A DNA stretch of 7,475 nt from an uncultured Arcobacter sp. (GCA_913062735.1 CAJXWI010000113.1:1-7475); one strand, 5' to 3'; shown: positions 1-5,980, numbered from the stretch's first letter. The notes: generated from the letters alone by a model not told the origin. Translations and numbers: made by a program.

Positions 1-125
1 ATAAAGGGAGAAAATGATAATCCCTAAGTATCTAAAGGTTAGAGGAAACAAGAACGTAAAAAGATTGTAAGTCCCATTTCTATCACTTCTTGAAGATTCT
101 ATTGAATAAGTTTAAACGTTAATTT
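1..125. other. Unassigned sequence at window edge
   Basis: I recognise no gene here. All three plus-strand frames contain a stop within the first 30 bases (TAA at 2-4, TGA at 15-17, TAA at 25-27), so any upstream plus-strand coding sequence would end at the very start of the window. An 18-codon frame (14-70) follows a purine-rich AAGGGAG but has no recognisable product. The stretch ends in a hairpin at 126-152 that reads best as a plus-strand terminator. This could therefore be the 3' untranslated tail of an upstream gene or RNA. Confidence 0.3.
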
Positions 126-152
126 ACAAGCACCTAAGTATTTGGTGCTTGT
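126..152 (+). terminator. Probable intrinsic terminator, 9-bp perfect stem
   Basis: ACAAGCACC (126-134) pairs perfectly with GGTGCTTGT (144-152) around a 9-base loop. On the plus strand the stem runs into GTTTC, a short U-tract, which suits termination of a transcript entering from the left edge. On the minus strand, where it lies 25 bases past the stop of the DUF350 gene, the following bases are AAATTAACG. It could stop that transcript too, but less convincingly. A third copy of GTGCTT at 165-170 could compete for the left arm. Confidence 0.55.
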
Positions 153-176
153 TTCGTAAGTTGAGTGCTTCTTTAA

Positions 177-581
177 TTAATAACTCATTGCTCCAGCATT
201 TAAAAGTCCGATACAAATAGATAAAAATGCCATTAAAATTCCAACCGCAACAACATCTTTTTCAATTTTAGCTTCAAGCGAAAATTTTCCTTTAAGTCTG
301 GTTACAATAAATGCAAAAATCAATTGAATAATAATCGCAACACTTCCCCAAACAACAAAATCAAAATAAGACACGGAACTTATTAGTGCGCTATATAAAG
401 GAATAGAAACCCCAATAACCGCACCTCCAAAACTAAGAGATGCAGTTGTATTATTTTCTTCAAAAATAAGCTTGTAATCATCGTATGGTGTAACAATAGC
501 ATACAGATAAAGAAAAATTCCCACCATTAAAAGTGCTGTCCCAAAAAACAATATAAATCCAATAAATGACTCAATAATCAT
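177..581 (-). CDS. DUF350 / UPF0719 inner-membrane protein (YjfL-like)
   Basis: This is a 134-residue integral membrane protein with four predicted helices, at about residues 5-30, 47-69, 74-95 and 109-131. It follows the layout of the DUF350 (UPF0719) family, whose Escherichia coli member is YjfL. Shared features are an ITP/VTP-D/E turn after helix 1 (VTPYDDYKLI, 30-39), an NN-TAASL-like start of helix 2 (NNTTASLSFGG, 43-53), a WG motif in helix 3, and a GxxNAxxM ending in helix 4. The biochemical role of the family is not established and I infer none. The start is supported by AAAGGA eight bases upstream (about 590-596, minus strand). The gene is divergent from the lipoprotein gene at 840 and has no co-directional partner in view. 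Minus-strand TATACT (654-659) or GATAAT (626-631) could be its -10. Confidence 0.85.
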   Translation of the reverse strand: MIIESFIGFILFFGTALLMVGIFLYLYAIVTPYDDYKLIFEENNTTASLSFGGAVIGVSIPLYSALISSVSYFDFVVWGSVAIIIQLIFAFIVTRLKGKFSLEAKIEKDVVAVGILMAFLSICIGLLNAGAMSY

Positions 582-839
582 AATGTAAATCCTTTTTTAT
601 TAAAATCTTATCTAAATACGACTGTATTATCAATAATCATAAATTTTAGTAACAGTATAGCTATTTTACTAATTAATTATTTTACTATTTAAGTTTTTTT
701 AAGGTGAAATCTATCTCCTAAATTCTAATATCATATTCATATTTATAAAATTTAATAATTTAGTCATTTATTAATATTATTAAACTTACTTTTATAATAA
801 ATACTATAAGATTTAAAATATTAATTTAAAGGATATTTT
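582..839. promoter_or_regulatory. Divergent intergenic promoter region
   Basis: This 258-base, extremely A/T-rich gap separates two divergent genes and contains no convincing open frame. On the plus strand TATAAT at 793-798 is the best -10 for the lipoprotein gene, giving a leader of about 35 bases before its AAAGGA (828-833) and ATG. Upstream of it are spaced T-runs instead of a -35 box, as is common in Campylobacterota promoters. On the minus strand, TATACT (654-659) and GATAAT (626-631) are possible -10 boxes for the DUF350 gene. In DNA this A/T-rich such matches arise easily, so the individual assignments are weak. Confidence 0.4.
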
Positions 840-1403
840 ATGAATACTAAAACAACTCTTTTATGTGCACTATCCAGTGCATTTATTTTTACTGCATGTT
901 CTCCCTCTTATAATATGAGAGTATCTTTAGATGAAAAAACAAAAGTTTTAAACATAGACACATTAGCATTTAAAAATGCAAGAGAAGTATATGATAGAAG
1001 TAGCTCGAAAACTCATGTATACACTACAAGAAAAAACTATTCTTCTTCTGATAAAAGATGTGAAAGACTCTATTATTTCAATAAGGAACTTAAAAACAAT
1101 TGGTATACAACTACTAACAGAGAAGACTACTTAAAAGAACGAGCCATTGATAAAAAAGAAATTACATGCGAGGTGAATAAAATCTCTAATCTAAAGTTTA
1201 TTACATGTGAAGATAATTATACGCTTAAGAAAAAATATGAAATAGTAACATCAAAAAACAATGACTATGGGTATGGATCAGTTACACATATCAATAGTGT
1301 TACTGATCGATGTTTTAATACTATACAAAATCATTTTAAAGAAAAAGCAAAAAAAGATGATGTAAAGATTGAAAAATATAGTTTTGGTGAAAATATTAAA
1401 TAA
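840..1403 (+). CDS. Orphan lipoprotein, function unknown
   Basis: This is a 187-residue protein with a type II signal peptide: MNTKTT, a hydrophobic stretch (7-19), and the lipobox FTAC with the lipidated Cys at 20. Residue +2 is Ser, which in Gram-negatives favours outer-membrane sorting. The mature part is hydrophilic, rich in Lys, Tyr, Asn and Thr, with no further membrane segment. It has four cysteines (C74, C110, C123, C158) that could form two disulfides in the periplasm. I recognise no domain or catalytic motif. The start is fixed by AAAGGA (828-833) six bases before ATG and by the well-placed signal peptide. It stands alone: the gene to the left is divergent, and fumC begins 226 bases later behind its own promoter signals. 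Lipidation is well supported; the function is unknown. Confidence 0.82.
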   Translation: MNTKTTLLCALSSAFIFTACSPSYNMRVSLDEKTKVLNIDTLAFKNAREVYDRSSSKTHVYTTRKNYSSSDKRCERLYYFNKELKNNWYTTTNREDYLKERAIDKKEITCEVNKISNLKFITCEDNYTLKKKYEIVTSKNNDYGYGSVTHINSVTDRCFNTIQNHFKEKAKKDDVKIEKYSFGENIK

Positions 1404-1536
1404 CAAATATTCTTAATAGTGACAAGATTGTCTTTTAACCATATAAAAGGCACTCTTTTTAAATAAACCTAACTTATCCTCTAATAAAGATGTAAACTAA
1501 TTTAAATTCTTCAATATTTACAATAAAAATTTAGCT

Positions 1537-1542
1537 TATAAT
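1537..1542 (+). promoter_or_regulatory. Candidate distal -10 box for fumC
   Basis: An exact TATAAT, preceded by TTTAGCT and an A/T-rich stretch without a recognisable -35, would start transcription near 1549 and give a leader of about 80 bases. Campylobacterota promoters often rely on the -10 alone. A second, weaker candidate lies closer to the gene at 1561-1589. Confidence 0.4.
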
Positions 1543-1560
1543 TAAGATAAATATTTTTAC

Positions 1561-1589
1561 TTTAAAAAGATTTAAGCAAAGAATATACA
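1561..1589 (+). promoter_or_regulatory. Candidate proximal fumC promoter
   Basis: TTTAAA (1561-1566) and TATACA (1584-1589) are separated by exactly 17 bases. This would place the transcription start near 1596, inside the Fur-box-like palindrome at 1591-1613. That arrangement would let a bound repressor block initiation directly. Both hexamers are imperfect and the background is A/T-rich, so this is a suggestion only. Confidence 0.3.
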
Positions 1590-1590
1590 C

Positions 1591-1613
1591 AATAATGATA
1601 ATCTATATCATTA
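1591..1613. promoter_or_regulatory. Putative Fur box upstream of fumC
   Basis: TAATGATA (1593-1600) and TATCATTA (1606-1613) form a perfect 8-bp inverted repeat around five bases. Aligned to the classical 19-bp Fur consensus (GATAATGATAATCATTATC), bases 1591-1609 match at 16 of 19 positions, including the internal G and both C positions. In the 7-1-7 form (1596-1610) 13 of 15 match. The site ends 8 bases before AAGGA and 20 bases before the fumC ATG, where binding would interfere with initiation or early elongation. Class II fumarase needs no iron and is de-repressed under iron limitation in some bacteria, which makes the placement sensible. Binding by Fur is inferred, not shown. Confidence 0.55.
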
Positions 1614-1629
1614 ATTTTAAGGATTTATT

Positions 1630-3027
1630 ATGGATTACAGAATAGAAAAAGATACTATGGGAGAAATCCAAGTACCTCTTGATAAGTACTGGGCAGCTCA
1701 AACACAAAGAAGTATAGAAAACTTTCCTATAGGCGATGAAAAAATGCCAAAAGAAGTTGTTACTGGTTTTGCTTATTTGAAAAAAGCGTGTGCAATTGTT
1801 AATAATAAATTGTCTCGTTTAGATGATAGAAAATGTAAAGCAATTTCTGATGCTTGTGATGAAGTAATTGAAGGAAAACTTGATGGAAATTTTCCTTTAG
1901 TTGTATGGCAAACAGGTTCGGGAACACAATCTAATATGAATATGAATGAAGTAGTATCTTCACGTGCCAGTGAAATTCTAGGAGATGATTTTAGAGTTAA
2001 AAAAAGCATTCATCCAAATGATGATGTAAATAAAGGTCAAAGCTCAAACGATACTTATCCTACAGCGATGAGAGTAGCTTTTGTATTAGAAATTGAAAAA
2101 AACCTACTTCCTTCTATTCATTTATTAAAAGCAACTTTCGAGCTAAAAGTAAAAGAATTTGAAAACGTTGTTAAAATTGGGCGTACTCACTTACAAGATG
2201 CAACACCTTTAACACTTGGTCAAATGTTAAGTGCTTATGTTGATATGTTAGACAAGGGATTAAGTCAAATTGATGATGCTATTAAATATATATTAGAGCT
2301 TGCAATTGGAGGAACAGCAGTTGGAACTGGTCTTAATTCCCACCCTGATTTTTCACCTATGGTAAGTGCTGTTTTAAATGACATTACAAAAACATCTTAT
2401 ACTTTTAAATCTCATCCTAATAAATTTCATGCTCTAAGCTCTCATGATGGAGAAGTAGTTTTAAGTGGAGCATTAAATGCCCTAGCAGCCAATTTAATGA
2501 AAATTGCTAACGATATTAGATGGTTAAGTTCAGGCCCTAGATGTGGAATTGGTGAGCTTAATATTCCTGCAAATGAGCCAGGTTCATCTATTATGCCAGG
2601 AAAAGTAAATCCAACACAAAGTGAAGCTATGACTATGGTAGCTGTTCAAGTTATGGGAAATCATACTTGCGTATCTGTTGCAGCTTCTCAAGGAAACTTC
2701 GAGCTTAATGTATTTAAACCTGTAATTGCTTATAATATTTTACAATCTATTAGACTCTTAAGTGATACAATGAAAGCCTTTAATGACAAATGTGCTGTTG
2801 GTATTGAAGCCAACGAAAAAAACATTGATAAGTATTTAAATGAATCTTTAATGTTAGTTACTGCATTAAATCCTTATATTGGATATGAAAATGCAGCATT
2901 AATTGCTAAAACTGCCCATAAAAATAATACTACACTAAAAGAAGAAGCCGTAGCTTTAAATCTTTTAAGTGAGCAAGATTTTGATAAATACATCAAACCA
3001 AAAGAAATGACTTCGGCAAAAGCCTAA
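1630..3027 (+). CDS. fumC: Fumarate hydratase class II
   Basis: It reversibly hydrates fumarate to L-malate in the TCA cycle, in the cytoplasm, as an iron-independent homotetramer of the fumarase/aspartase superfamily. The 465 residues match the usual length of class II fumarases. Visible landmarks in order are WQTGSGTQSNMNMNEV (93-108), HPNDDVN at the second substrate site (128-134), GRTHLQDATP with the catalytic His187 (184-193), and the superfamily signature GSSIMPGKVNP (318-328). That signature carries the catalytic serine (319-320 in the flexible loop) and Lys325. The start follows AAGGA (1619-1623) at six bases, and the N-terminal MDYRIEKDTMG aligns with known family starts. No Fe-S fumarase lies nearby. 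It is transcribed alone and is convergent with the dehydrogenase gene. A Fur-box-like palindrome sits directly upstream. Confidence 0.97.
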   Translation: MDYRIEKDTMGEIQVPLDKYWAAQTQRSIENFPIGDEKMPKEVVTGFAYLKKACAIVNNKLSRLDDRKCKAISDACDEVIEGKLDGNFPLVVWQTGSGTQSNMNMNEVVSSRASEILGDDFRVKKSIHPNDDVNKGQSSNDTYPTAMRVAFVLEIEKNLLPSIHLLKATFELKVKEFENVVKIGRTHLQDATPLTLGQMLSAYVDMLDKGLSQIDDAIKYILELAIGGTAVGTGLNSHPDFSPMVSAVLNDITKTSYTFKSHPNKFHALSSHDGEVVLSGALNALAANLMKIANDIRWLSSGPRCGIGELNIPANEPGSSIMPGKVNPTQSEAMTMVAVQVMGNHTCVSVAASQGNFELNVFKPVIAYNILQSIRLLSDTMKAFNDKCAVGIEANEKNIDKYLNESLMLVTALNPYIGYENAALIAKTAHKNNTTLKEEAVALNLLSEQDFDKYIKPKEMTSAKA

Positions 3028-3038
3028 GCACTAATAAA

Positions 3039-3983
3039 CTAATAGCCTTTATTTTTATCTACAAATAAAGGCTCTTTGTTATTTACAAAATACTCATTTA
3101 TATTCCAAAAAGCAATTTTTGAAGCTGTTCTTCTATTCGTAGGGGCTGAGATATGAGGCAGTATTGTAATATCTTCATGTTTCCATAAAAAAGAATCTTT
3201 TTCTAATGGTTCTTGAGAAAATACATCCAATACCGCATGTTTTAAGTGTTTTTCATCTAATAAAAAGGCAAGTGCTTTATAATCAAAAATACTAGCTCGG
3301 GAAAAATTAATTACAGAAGCATTTTTCTTTAAGCTTTTTAATTTTTTTTGATCTAATAAATTTTTTGTTTCTTTACTTAAGGGCAATAAAGAAATGAGAA
3401 TATCACTTTGTTTTAAAAGCTCTTGTAAAGTATCATTTCCATAATAAGTAGAAATACCTTCTATTTCTTTTTTACTTCTGCTCCATGCTTTTACATTAAA
3501 ACCATTGTTTTTTAATTTTAAAGCAGATGCAAGACCTAGCTCACCTAGTCCTAAAACAGTAATAGTAATCTCACTTTTTTCTTTTATTTCATGTTCTATC
3601 CATAGAGTTTGATCTTGCTGTTTTTTATATAAGGGCATGTTTTTATATAAATAAAAGCTCCATGCAAGAACAGAATCACTCATAACTTCGCTCATATTTT
3701 TATCAATCATTCTTGATATGTTAAAGTTTGAATTTTCAACATCATGCACAAGTTTTTCAACCCCAGCCCATAAACTTTGAACCCACTTCAAGTTTTTTAG
3801 ATTTAACAATTCTTCTACATTGGGATTTGCAACAAGAGCAACTTCTATACGTTCATAATCATTTTGTAATAAGTCTTTAAACAAAACTATTTCATAGTTG
3901 TTAAATACAGCTTTTAAGTGTTCTAACCATAGAATATTAACCTCTTCTTCTAATGATGTTACAAAAGCAATAAGCTTTTTCAT
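3039..3983 (-). CDS. D-isomer-specific 2-hydroxyacid dehydrogenase, GhrA-like
   Basis: This cytoplasmic NAD(P)H-dependent oxidoreductase is expected to interconvert a 2-oxoacid and a D-2-hydroxyacid. Its layout resembles glyoxylate/hydroxypyruvate reductase A, but the true substrate cannot be read from sequence. In its 314 residues I see the N-terminal substrate-domain motif LKWVQSLWAGVEKL (65-78), the Rossmann loop VLGLGELG (143-150), and the catalytic triad Arg229 (NFSRAS), Glu258 (LDVFSQEPL) and His277 (ILPHISAPT). WKH near 267-269 matches the LWxHP element of the family. The glycine that usually follows the catalytic Arg is Ala230 here. The ATG overlaps the stop of the upstream VOC gene (ATGA), with no good Shine-Dalgarno of its own, so translation is probably coupled. 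The C-terminal codons form part of a terminator hairpin. Confidence 0.88.
   Translation of the reverse strand: MKKLIAFVTSLEEEVNILWLEHLKAVFNNYEIVLFKDLLQNDYERIEVALVANPNVEELLNLKNLKWVQSLWAGVEKLVHDVENSNFNISRMIDKNMSEVMSDSVLAWSFYLYKNMPLYKKQQDQTLWIEHEIKEKSEITITVLGLGELGLASALKLKNNGFNVKAWSRSKKEIEGISTYYGNDTLQELLKQSDILISLLPLSKETKNLLDQKKLKSLKKNASVINFSRASIFDYKALAFLLDEKHLKHAVLDVFSQEPLEKDSFLWKHEDITILPHISAPTNRRTASKIAFWNINEYFVNNKEPLFVDKNKGY
3044..3073. terminator. Hairpin terminator between fumC and the convergent dehydrogenase gene
   Basis: AGCCTTTATTT (3044-3054) pairs perfectly over 11 bp with AAATAAAGGCT (3063-3073) around an 8-base loop. It begins 16 bases after the fumC stop. On the plus strand CTCTTTGTT follows, a moderate U-rich tail. 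The whole hairpin lies inside the last codons of the minus-strand dehydrogenase gene, whose stop is at 3039-3041. For that transcript the stem comes just before the stop and is followed by ATTAGTTTATTAG. It serves fumC best and may act on both. Confidence 0.55.
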
Positions 3984-4393
3984 GAATCAAAGACTTTAGA
4001 CAAATCATTAAATCCTTTTGCTTCAATTGGATTTCCAAAAGGATCTTTAAAAAACATAGTATATTGTTCTCCTGGTAAACCTTCAAAACGAAGTACTGGT
4101 TTTATTACAAAGTTCGTTTTTTTTTCTTCTAGTTTTCTTGCTAAATTTTTCCAATCCTTGTATTGCAGAATAATTCCTAAGTGTGGCATAGGAACAATAT
4201 GCTCACCTACTTTTCCTGTTGTTTTAGTAAGAAAGGGTTCTCCTATATGTAAAGATAACTGATGTCCAAAAAAATCTAAGTCTATCCAAGTAGCTGCAGA
4301 TCTTCCTTCTTTACAGCCTAAAGTATTCACATAAAATTCTCTTGCGTCTTCTAGGTTTCTTACATTATATGCTAAGTGAAAAATTGATTTCAT
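3980..4393 (-). CDS. VOC (glyoxalase/extradiol dioxygenase-like) family protein
   Basis: This is a 137-residue single-domain protein of the vicinal oxygen chelate fold, close to the group annotated as predicted extradiol-dioxygenase-related (COG3565 type). The paired beta-alpha-beta-beta-beta modules show as FHLAYNVRNLEDAREFY (5-21) with LGCKEGR, DFFGHQLSLH (40-49), then PHLGIIL (70-76) and FKDPFGNPIEAKGF (115-128). His6, His71 and Glu124 occupy the places of the usual divalent-metal ligands. The fold is clear but the reaction is not: glyoxalase, dioxygenase and thiol-transfer roles all occur in this superfamily. AAAAGGA lies five bases before the ATG. It is the first gene of an operon with the GhrA-like dehydrogenase, joined by a 4-base ATGA overlap. 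Its promoter should lie in 4394-4490; minus-strand TATACA at 4433-4438 is a possible -10. Confidence 0.88.
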   Translation of the reverse strand: MKSIFHLAYNVRNLEDAREFYVNTLGCKEGRSAATWIDLDFFGHQLSLHIGEPFLTKTTGKVGEHIVPMPHLGIILQYKDWKNLARKLEEKKTNFVIKPVLRFEGLPGEQYTMFFKDPFGNPIEAKGFNDLSKVFDS

Positions 4394-4490
4394 ATATATC
4401 CTTTTGCATACTATAAGGTATTTTTGCCCTTATGTATAGAAAAAAACTGACATTAGGGTTTTATATTTATATATGAAAGTTTAAAAATAA

Positions 4491-4512
4491 TATTTGCACA
4501 GTTTTTACACAG
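4491..4512 (+). repeat. Tandem 11-bp direct repeat, possible regulator site
   Basis: TATTTGCACAG (4491-4501) is followed immediately by TTTTTACACAG (4502-4512), identical at 9 of 11 positions. The pair ends 8 bases before the TATAAT at 4521-4526, so it covers the -35 region. Response regulators of the OmpR/PhoB family characteristically bind direct repeats of 11-bp period in this position. Which protein binds here, if any, cannot be told from the sequence. Confidence 0.35.
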
Positions 4513-4520
4513 AGTTTTAA

Positions 4521-4526
4521 TATAAT
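4521..4526 (+). promoter_or_regulatory. -10 box of the multicopper oxidase gene
   Basis: An exact TATAAT within TTTTAATATAATGG places the transcription start at about 4532-4533. This leaves a leader of about 10 bases containing AGGA (4534-4537) before the ATG at 4543. The last two bases of the box are the first two of the upstream ATG at 4525, so a transcript from this promoter cannot use that ATG. No consensus -35 is present at the right spacing, and the tandem repeat occupies the place. Confidence 0.5.
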
Positions 4527-4542
4527 GGCCAAAAGGAAAATC

Positions 4543-5967
4543 ATGAAAAGACGTAATTTTGTTAAATTGAGCATTTTATCTTCTACATCGTTAAGCTTAT
4601 ATGCAAAAGAAAAGAGCTCTGTTCATTTTTATAAAGCATTTACACAAGCACTTCTTATTCCTCCTCTTGCAAAAGCCAGTGTTTTAAAAGACGGTACAAA
4701 AGAATTTAATTTAAATTTACAAGAAGGAGAAGTTTCTTTTTTACAAGGGGCGAAAACTAAAACTTACGGTATTAATGGTAATTTTTTAGGACCCACAATA
4801 AAAGTAGAAAGAAACGATAGCATTAAAATTAATGTAAAAAACTCTTTAAAAGAAGAAAGTGTTATTCACTGGCACGGCTTACACCTAGAAGGACATAATG
4901 ATGGAGGCCCAAACAGAAGTATTAAAAAAAATACTTCTTGGAGCACTACTTTTAAAATACAACAAAGAGCTGCTACGTATTGGTACCATCCACATACTCA
5001 TAAAAAAACAGGTCAGCAAACATACAAAGGACTAGCTGGATTATTTATAATTGAAGATGAAGATTCAAAAAAAGCAAACTTACCAAGAGAATATGGAGTT
5101 GATGATATACCCTTAATCATACAAGACAGACGCTTTGATAAAAATGCAAATTTTGTTTATAAATATTCTATGCATGATGAAATGATGGGAGTTAAAGGAA
5201 AAGTCTTTTTGGTTAATGGCGTGAATGCTCCTTATGTTGATGTTTCTGCTAAAACTATTCGCTTACGAATATTAAACGGTTCAAATGCCAGATTTTATTC
5301 TATGGTTTTTTCCAATAATCAAGACTTTTTTCAAATAGCTGGAGATGCCAGTTTTTTGGAAAAACCCTTAAAAATAAAGAAACTATTATTAGCCCCAGGT
5401 GAGAGAGCTGAAATACTGGTTGAGTTAAGTACTTTAAAAAATACCAGTATTTATTTAGGAGATAGTTTAAGCAATAAAGCTTTATTAAAAATCAATGTTA
5501 AAAATGAGAAAAAACAGGATTTTATTTTACCATCACGTTTAACTACAATTGACGAATACAGTAATATTACAAAAGAAAAAGGTTTGAAAATTAGGCACTT
5601 TTCATTGGATATGAGAATGATGTGGATGGGAATTAATGCTAAACAAATGGATATGTCTTATATTAATGAAAAAGTAATCTTAGGAGAAACAGAAATTTGG
5701 CGTATTAAAAATAATAATGAAATGCCCCACCCTTTTCATATTCATGGCTGTAGTTTCAAAGTACTTTCAAGAAATAATAAGGGTATTTTTTCAAATGAAA
5801 CGGGGCTAAAAGATACAGTAGTTGTTTATGGGGAAGAAACACTTGATTTATTAGTAAGGTTTAATTATAAAGCAAGTAAAGAATTTCCTTTTATGTATCA
5901 TTGCCATATTTTAGAACATGAAGATGCAGGGATGATGGGACAATTTACAGTAGAAGAAAGAAAATAG
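4543..5967 (+). CDS. CueO-like multicopper oxidase, Tat-exported
   Basis: This is a periplasmic blue copper oxidase, probably oxidising Cu(I) with O2 to protect the cell from copper. With the start at 4543 it has 474 residues. It begins with a twin-arginine signal (KRRNFVKL, 2-9) followed by a weakly hydrophobic stretch to about residue 21. The copper motifs are all intact: HWHG (109-112), HPHTH (149-153), HPFHIHG (396-402) and HCHILEHEDAGMM (453-465), with the type 1 ligands Cys454, His459 and axial Met464. GVDDIP, QDRRF and LRILNGSNAR follow E. coli CueO. The long Met-rich insert of CueO is absent; only a short Met-rich segment (about 357-371) remains. An in-frame ATG at 4525 exists, but it overlaps the -10 box, and AGGA sits five bases before 4543. 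Other substrates (Fe(II), phenols, Mn) are possible. Confidence 0.92.
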   Translation: MKRRNFVKLSILSSTSLSLYAKEKSSVHFYKAFTQALLIPPLAKASVLKDGTKEFNLNLQEGEVSFLQGAKTKTYGINGNFLGPTIKVERNDSIKINVKNSLKEESVIHWHGLHLEGHNDGGPNRSIKKNTSWSTTFKIQQRAATYWYHPHTHKKTGQQTYKGLAGLFIIEDEDSKKANLPREYGVDDIPLIIQDRRFDKNANFVYKYSMHDEMMGVKGKVFLVNGVNAPYVDVSAKTIRLRILNGSNARFYSMVFSNNQDFFQIAGDASFLEKPLKIKKLLLAPGERAEILVELSTLKNTSIYLGDSLSNKALLKINVKNEKKQDFILPSRLTTIDEYSNITKEKGLKIRHFSLDMRMMWMGINAKQMDMSYINEKVILGETEIWRIKNNNEMPHPFHIHGCSFKVLSRNNKGIFSNETGLKDTVVVYGEETLDLLVRFNYKASKEFPFMYHCHILEHEDAGMMGQFTVEERK

Positions 5968-5980
5968 CTTAGGCTATTTT
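5961..5980. terminator. Bidirectional terminator containing both convergent stop codons
   Basis: AAAATAGC (5961-5968) and GCTATTTT (5973-5980) form a perfect 8-bp stem with the 4-base loop TTAG. Because the outer arm is A-rich on one side and T-rich on the other, each strand reads a stem ending in TTTT followed by pyrimidine-rich sequence (GCTTCTTCTT on plus, CTTTCTTCTA on minus). The TAG of the multicopper oxidase (5965-5967) is in the left arm and the TAG of the minus-strand lipoprotein (5974-5976) is in the right arm. Confidence 0.7.

Larger units (their letters stand above)
1404..1629. other. Intergenic region upstream of fumC
   Basis: No gene is visible on either strand. The left part should hold the end of the lipoprotein transcript, but I find no strong terminator. 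The candidates are GACA/TGTC around AGAT followed by TTTT (near 1421-1436) and a 5-bp AAAAG/CTTTT stem (1445-1459), both weak. The right part carries possible fumC promoters and the Fur-box-like palindrome described separately. Confidence 0.6.
4394..4542. promoter_or_regulatory. Divergent promoter region, VOC operon / multicopper oxidase
   Basis: This A/T-rich gap must contain promoters in both directions. Near the VOC side, ATAAGG (4413-4418) and CCTTAT (4428-4433) form a 6-bp inverted repeat with a 9-base centre that overlaps the likely minus-strand transcription start, so it could be an operator or a leader hairpin. Near the oxidase side are a tandem 11-bp repeat and a TATAAT, listed separately. 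No open reading frame is credible here. Confidence 0.4.

Noticed and set aside
14..70. An 18-codon frame preceded by AAGGGAG
   Set aside because: The spacing to the ATG is short, the peptide is tiny and unrecognisable, and there is no context to support it.
620..642. GATTAT/GATAAT hexamers upstream of the DUF350 gene resembling part of a Fur site
   Set aside because: Only two direct hexamers without the inverted half are present, in very A/T-rich DNA where such matches are expected by chance.
1445..1460. AAAAG/CTTTT hairpin after the orphan lipoprotein gene
   Set aside because: The stem has five mostly A-U pairs and the T-run is part of the stem itself, so it is too weak to call a terminator.
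1773..2009. A 78-codon open frame on the minus strand
   Set aside because: It lies wholly inside fumC, has no ribosome-binding site or recognisable product, and the fumC frame is conserved here (WQTGSGTQ and neighbouring motifs).
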